Source of the DNA: Gammaproteobacteria bacterium
Lineage (GTDB): Bacteria; Pseudomonadota; Gammaproteobacteria; Steroidobacterales; Steroidobacteraceae
Assembly (NCBI GenBank): GCA_028293745.1
Contig: JAQGOF010000138.1
Span: 1-64,000, forward strand
Reading direction: 5' to 3'
DNA: 64,000 nt
Of the stretch, positions 60,552-64,000 are shown piece after piece. Each line of letters starts with the position of its first letter. The first letter of the stretch is position 1. Made by a program: the position numbers and the translations under genes. The notes beneath the pieces are model-generated. The model saw nothing but the letters and a program-made list of their open reading frames with translations, had not been told where the DNA came from and searched no databases.

Positions 60552-62801
60552 GTGCTGCGCTCAATCATACTTCGGTTCGTGCTGCCGCTCGCCCTGGCGT
60601 CGGCCGTAGTGGCGTATTTCGCGATGCCGCATATCGACCAGATGCTGGCCGAATGGTTTCGGGGCGACATCGAGTTGCGCGCCAGCCTGATCGAGGGCTC
60701 GATGGAGGAGCGCCTGGCCGACCTGGTCAGCCATCACGACAAGCCCGGGGTGCGCAAGTACCTCTCACGGGTTGCCGTGGACAAGCGGCTGTCAGCCATC
60801 CTGGTGTGCGATGCCGACGGCACGTTGTTCTATCGTACCGCGCCGACTGCGCCTGAGATCTCGTGCGGACTGATCTCCGCTCCCAACCCGGGCGCCAGCC
60901 AGATCGTCCGGCTGCCCTCCGGCGCGATGCACGTGGCGGGTTTTCTGATTGCCCGCCCCGACAAGCCGGCTTTCAGTGTGTATGTCGCTCACGACCTGGG
61001 ATTCGCCGCTACCCGCCAGACGCGAGCGCGGCGTTACCTGATCGCGTTCACGGCCGTATCGGTCGTCGTCATCGGGCTGCTCGTCGTGCTGATAGCGTGG
61101 TTCATGCTCAGGCGCTGGGCGGCGATTCTCATTGGCGACATTCGCAGCCGGCGATTTCTCGATGACGCGCACTCCTCTTCCCTGTCGATGCCGGTGTTGT
61201 CACAGGTTCGACAGGTGATGAGAGAGATCGAGGAGAGCCAGCGGCTCGAGATCGACTACCGCGAAAACTGGACCGCGCAGGCGCTGCACCAGGTCGTGCG
61301 CGACCAGTTGAGATCGCCGCAGATGATCGTGGTCTCCAACCGCGAGCCCTACATACATAACCGCGGTGATGACGGCAGGCCCCTCGTGCATTTGCCGGCG
61401 AGCGGAATGGTCACGGCACTCGAGCCCATTGTGCGCGCATGCTCCGGGACCTGGATCGCCCATGGCAGCGGCACGGCGGATCGGCAGGTCGTGGACATCC
61501 ATGACGGGATTCGCGTGCCGCCCAGCGATCCCGCCTACCTGTTGCGCCGGGTGTGGCTGACCCAGGAGGAAGAGGAAGGCTACTACTACGGCTTCTCGAA
61601 TGAGGGCCTGTGGCCGCTGTGTCACCTCGCCTATGTGCGGCCGGCGTTTCGCGAGAGTGACTGGCGGACCTATCGCGCGGTCAACGAGAAGTTTGCCGCG
61701 GTCGTCGCCCGTGAGGCGCGCGAGAGTAATCCGGTCGTGCTGATCCAGGACTATCACTTCGCGCTGCTGCCGCGCTTGGTCCGCCAGCGCAAGCCCAACG
61801 CCACCATCGTGCTGTTCTGGCACATTCCCTGGCCAAACGCCGAGACTTTCGGAGTATGCCCATGGAAACACGAGATGCTGTTGCATATGTTGAGTGCGGA
61901 TATCCTCGGCTTCCACACGCGTTATCACTGTCAGAACTTCCTGGCCACCGTGGATAGGTTCGTGGAGTGCCAGATCGACCACGAGCACATGACGGTGACG
62001 CTGCAGGGACACGTGTGCCAGGTCGTGCCCTACCCGATTTCCATCGAGTGGCCGCCGCGGCAGCTCGACCATCTGCCGCCAGTCAACGTTGCACGTGCGG
62101 ATGTGCGGCGCCGTTACGGTATCCGCGCCGACGTGTCGCTCGGTATTGGTGTTGAACGATGGGACTTCACGAAGGGAATCGTCGAACGGTTCCAGGCCGT
62201 CGAGATCCTTCTCGACCGGCGCCCCCAGCTGCGCGGCAGGGTCACACTGCTGCAGATTGCAGCCCCCTCGCGCAGCAAGCTGCCGGCCTACCGGACTCTC
62301 CAGGAGCAGACGCTATCCGAAGTGGAGCGTATCAACACCCGGTTCCGGACCGACTCCTGGCAGCCCATCGTACTGGTGGACACCCAACAGACGCCCGAAG
62401 CCGTATGGGAGTTGTATCGCGCCGCGGACTTCTGCATCGTCAACAGCCTGCATGACGGCATGAATCTCGTGGCAAAGGAATTCGCGGCCGCACGGGACGA
62501 CGAGGACGGAGTGTTGATACTGAGCACGTTCGCCGGAGCCTCGCGCGAACTGCTCGAGGCCTTGCTCGTGAACCCCTTCGACGTGTCCGAGACGGCCGCG
62601 GCGATCGAGACCGCGATCGGGATGCCGCGCGACCAGCGGCGCGAGCGGATGCAACTGATGCGGCGCACGGTGAAGGAAAACAACGTGTATCGTTGGGCGG
62701 GCCGCATGTTGATGGACGCAGCGCGGGTGCGCCAGCGCCAAGCTCTGGCGCGGCGGGAGTCCTCCGCATTGCAGCGATACGCTGCCGACGGCCAGAAATG
62801 A
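60552..62801 (+). CDS. trehalose-6-phosphate synthase (GT20) with N-terminal membrane sensor-like domain
   Basis: 749 residues from GTG 60552. Residues 1-250 look like a sensor input module: helix at 5-24, a periplasmic domain with LSAILVCDADGTLFYRTA, and a second helix at about 160-185 followed by a HAMP-like linker. GT20 catalysis begins at about 257 (IVVSNREPY) with WPLCHLAYVRP, IQDYHFALLPRLVR, FWHIPWP and LHDGMNLVAKEFAAARDD. It makes trehalose-6-phosphate, or a related glucosyl-phosphate product, from a nucleotide sugar and sugar phosphate. No phosphatase domain follows, and no trehalose phosphatase gene is in the window. Confidence 0.88.
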   Translation: MLRSIILRFVLPLALASAVVAYFAMPHIDQMLAEWFRGDIELRASLIEGSMEERLADLVSHHDKPGVRKYLSRVAVDKRLSAILVCDADGTLFYRTAPTAPEISCGLISAPNPGASQIVRLPSGAMHVAGFLIARPDKPAFSVYVAHDLGFAATRQTRARRYLIAFTAVSVVVIGLLVVLIAWFMLRRWAAILIGDIRSRRFLDDAHSSSLSMPVLSQVRQVMREIEESQRLEIDYRENWTAQALHQVVRDQLRSPQMIVVSNREPYIHNRGDDGRPLVHLPASGMVTALEPIVRACSGTWIAHGSGTADRQVVDIHDGIRVPPSDPAYLLRRVWLTQEEEEGYYYGFSNEGLWPLCHLAYVRPAFRESDWRTYRAVNEKFAAVVAREARESNPVVLIQDYHFALLPRLVRQRKPNATIVLFWHIPWPNAETFGVCPWKHEMLLHMLSADILGFHTRYHCQNFLATVDRFVECQIDHEHMTVTLQGHVCQVVPYPISIEWPPRQLDHLPPVNVARADVRRRYGIRADVSLGIGVERWDFTKGIVERFQAVEILLDRRPQLRGRVTLLQIAAPSRSKLPAYRTLQEQTLSEVERINTRFRTDSWQPIVLVDTQQTPEAVWELYRAADFCIVNSLHDGMNLVAKEFAAARDDEDGVLILSTFAGASRELLEALLVNPFDVSETAAAIETAIGMPRDQRRERMQLMRRTVKENNVYRWAGRMLMDAARVRQRQALARRESSALQRYAADGQK

Positions 62802-62841
62802 ATTGTTTGTTGTAACGCTGCGGGAATGGTAGCGTCAGGTT

Positions 62842-63546
62842 ATGTCATACATGCGCGCTTTCGTCCCACTCAAACATCCGGCCTGCGCCTGGCACCGGCT
62901 GCTGGAGGCGCTCACGGCAAAGCAGCGGCATTCGCTGTATTTCACGCTGGCCCGGCGGGTCATAACTGCACTGCGGGAGGTACCACTGGTGCGTGATACC
63001 GTCATCGTGACGTCGAGCGCAGAGGTTGAGATCTTCGCAGGCCACCTGGGCGTGCGGGTGATGCACCAGGTACGGGATGAGGGGATCAACTCAGCGTGTG
63101 AGGCAGCCATTGCCTCGTCCTGCGCCGTAGGCATCACGAACGCGCTCATCGTCGCTGGCGACCTGCCGCTGGTTTGCAGCGAGTCGCTCACCGCCCTGCT
63201 GCAGGGTGCCCACCTGCAGGAACGGGGAGTGACGATAGTCCCCGACCGCCGTCATATCGGAACCAACGCGCTGGTGTGCACGCCGGCCGATGCCATCCGC
63301 CTGCGTTTCGGTCCAAACAGCTTCGCCGCGCACCTGCGTACGGCCCAGGAACATGGCCTGGACGCGCGGATTTTCGAATCCAGTGAACTGGCTCTCGATA
63401 TTGACGAGCCGGAAGATTTGGACCTCTGGAGAAGCTACGATAGCCGCAGTAACGTGAACGGAGACCGGGGTGAAAGCACGTCTATCGCTGGCGGCCGCGG
63501 CAGCCTGCCTGGCACTGGCGTCGGCGACCTCGTTCGCCCAGGATGA
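62842..63546 (+). CDS. CofC/FbiD-like 2-phospho-L-lactate guanylyltransferase-type nucleotidyltransferase
   Basis: 234 residues. MRAFVPLKHP stands where CofC has its N-terminal lysine motif; TVIVTSSAEVE, DEGINSACEAAI, ALIVAGDLPLV and IVPDRRHIGTNALV, with FGPNSFAAHL, follow in the order of that family. The real enzyme activates phospholactate or related C3 acids with GTP in F420 synthesis. The last 25 residues, which overlap the next gene, look like run-on sequence. No other F420 gene is here. Confidence 0.75.
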   Translation: MSYMRAFVPLKHPACAWHRLLEALTAKQRHSLYFTLARRVITALREVPLVRDTVIVTSSAEVEIFAGHLGVRVMHQVRDEGINSACEAAIASSCAVGITNALIVAGDLPLVCSESLTALLQGAHLQERGVTIVPDRRHIGTNALVCTPADAIRLRFGPNSFAAHLRTAQEHGLDARIFESSELALDIDEPEDLDLWRSYDSRSNVNGDRGESTSIAGGRGSLPGTGVGDLVRPG

Positions 63547-63838
63547 CAAGGCCGCCAACAGCGGCAGTTCCATCAAGCAGAATGCGAGCGAAATCGGCGC
63601 CAAGGTCAAGCGTGATGCCAAGGAAGCCGCCACCGTCATCAAACGGGACACACGGCAGGCCGGGCAGGCGATCGCACGTGGCGCCAAGGCAACCGGGCAA
63701 GCCGTAAAGCGTGAAACGAAAGCCACCGGGGCCGCCATCAAGAAGGGTGCCCACGAGGTGGGCACGGCGGTCAAGCAGGACGCCTCCAAGGTGAAAGAGG
63801 CCGTGACACGCAAGGACGAGGCCAAGGACTCTTCGTGA
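63470..63838 (+). CDS. small secreted LEA-like Lys/Ala-rich repeat protein
   Basis: 122 residues from GTG 63470. Signal peptide with likely cleavage AFA-QD, then a charged amphipathic stretch of repeating 11-residue-like units (e.g. VKRDAKEAATVIKRD, IARGAKATGQAVKRE, IKKGAHEVGTAVKQD). It resembles LEA group 3 or YtxH-like proteins by composition, not by proven homology. It overlaps the CofC-like gene by 77 bases in another frame, which is unusually long. Confidence 0.65.
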   Translation: MKARLSLAAAAACLALASATSFAQDDKAANSGSSIKQNASEIGAKVKRDAKEAATVIKRDTRQAGQAIARGAKATGQAVKRETKATGAAIKKGAHEVGTAVKQDASKVKEAVTRKDEAKDSS

Positions 63839-63905
63839 GGCCGTCCGTTAAGCTTGGGTGACAGGCCGCTTTCCGCTGCGGGCCATGGTAGATTCCGCGG
63901 CTGCG

Positions 63906-64000
63906 ATGAAGGTTCCCACCGACATGCCGACAGCCCCGCACGAGGCGGCCCCTGACAGGATCGCTCCGCCGGAGGCGGCCGCGAGGCAGATGGCCCCCGG
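63906..64000 (+). CDS. possible start of a further gene (3' partial)
   Basis: ATG 63906 opens a frame with no stop to the window edge (MKVPTDMPTAPHEAAPDRI...), Pro/Ala-rich. There are too few residues to identify, and the ribosome site is not obvious. It could equally be chance in high-GC DNA. Confidence 0.3.
   Translation, partial: MKVPTDMPTAPHEAAPDRIAPPEAAARQMAP

Noticed and set aside
1-64000. CRISPR arrays, tRNA/rRNA genes, insertion sequences, prophage
   Set aside because: No regularly spaced repeats, no tRNA-like cloverleaf or rRNA sequence and no transposase or phage protein was noticed on reading both strands.

Overview
The window is high-GC, densely coded DNA from a Gram-negative bacterium. 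Evidence for this is two outer-membrane lipoproteins, a Wza-type export protein, an EpsL-like beta-barrel, dTDP-rhamnose genes and OmpR-type two-component systems. The EpsE/F/G/L style of polysaccharide machinery together with a PKS/NRPS and secreted cellulase-type hydrolases suggests a gamma- or betaproteobacterium, perhaps from the Steroidobacter/Nevskiales neighbourhood. That placement is inference only. I saw no tRNA, rRNA, CRISPR array, insertion sequence or prophage.

Layout. (1) 1-13908 (+): the 3' part of a PKS/NRPS operon. An aminotransferase-C-A-PCP protein enters from the left edge of the window with no stop codon before it. It is followed by a C-A-PCP-TE protein whose C domain has lost the catalytic His, whose A domain has lost its core motifs, and whose thioesterase has a Cys nucleophile. 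Then come a membrane alpha/beta hydrolase, a polytopic membrane protein, a TIGR04325-type methyltransferase and a MOP flippase. (2) 13913-15684 (-): two tandem cupin/JmjC-like oxygenases. (3) 15842-19804 (+): a HAD-UbiA fusion, an EpsG-like tyrosine-kinase homologue and an acyltransferase. (4) 19816-27601: a secreted-glycanase island with a GH9 lipoprotein, a Calx-beta lipoprotein and a GH5 enzyme, all three ending in the same C-terminal domain. (5) 27678-30426 (-): GMC oxidoreductase, small Tat-type protein and DUF1080 lipoprotein, resembling a periplasmic 3-keto-glycoside module. (6) 30578-49391: the main exopolysaccharide locus with ligase/polymerase, two near-duplicate initiating phosphoglycosyltransferases, export and chain-length proteins, flippase, glycosyltransferases, acyltransferase, GMC enzyme, EpsL-like porin, WecG-type transferase, DPM1-GtrA and a DUF218 protein. 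(7) 49625-53011 (-): rfbACDB for dTDP-L-rhamnose. (8) 53106-63838: two OmpR-family two-component systems, a NitT/TauT-type ABC transporter, a membrane-anchored trehalose-6-phosphate synthase, a CofC-like nucleotidyltransferase and a small LEA-like secreted protein. A further gene may start at 63906 and run off the right edge.

How it fits together. The strongest undescribed-looking system is the glycanase island and its control. The GH5 gene has a perfect sigma-54 promoter (25195-25211), then a convincing c-di-GMP-I (GEMM) riboswitch (about 25286-25368), then the secreted enzyme. Its C-terminal domain recurs in the neighbouring GH9 and Calx-beta lipoproteins. Further sigma-54-like promoters of decreasing quality precede the two initiating transferases (44782, 32064) and the EpsG-like kinase (17532). 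I infer a sigma-54 plus c-di-GMP regulon that couples polysaccharide synthesis to secreted proteins that bind and trim the same polymer.
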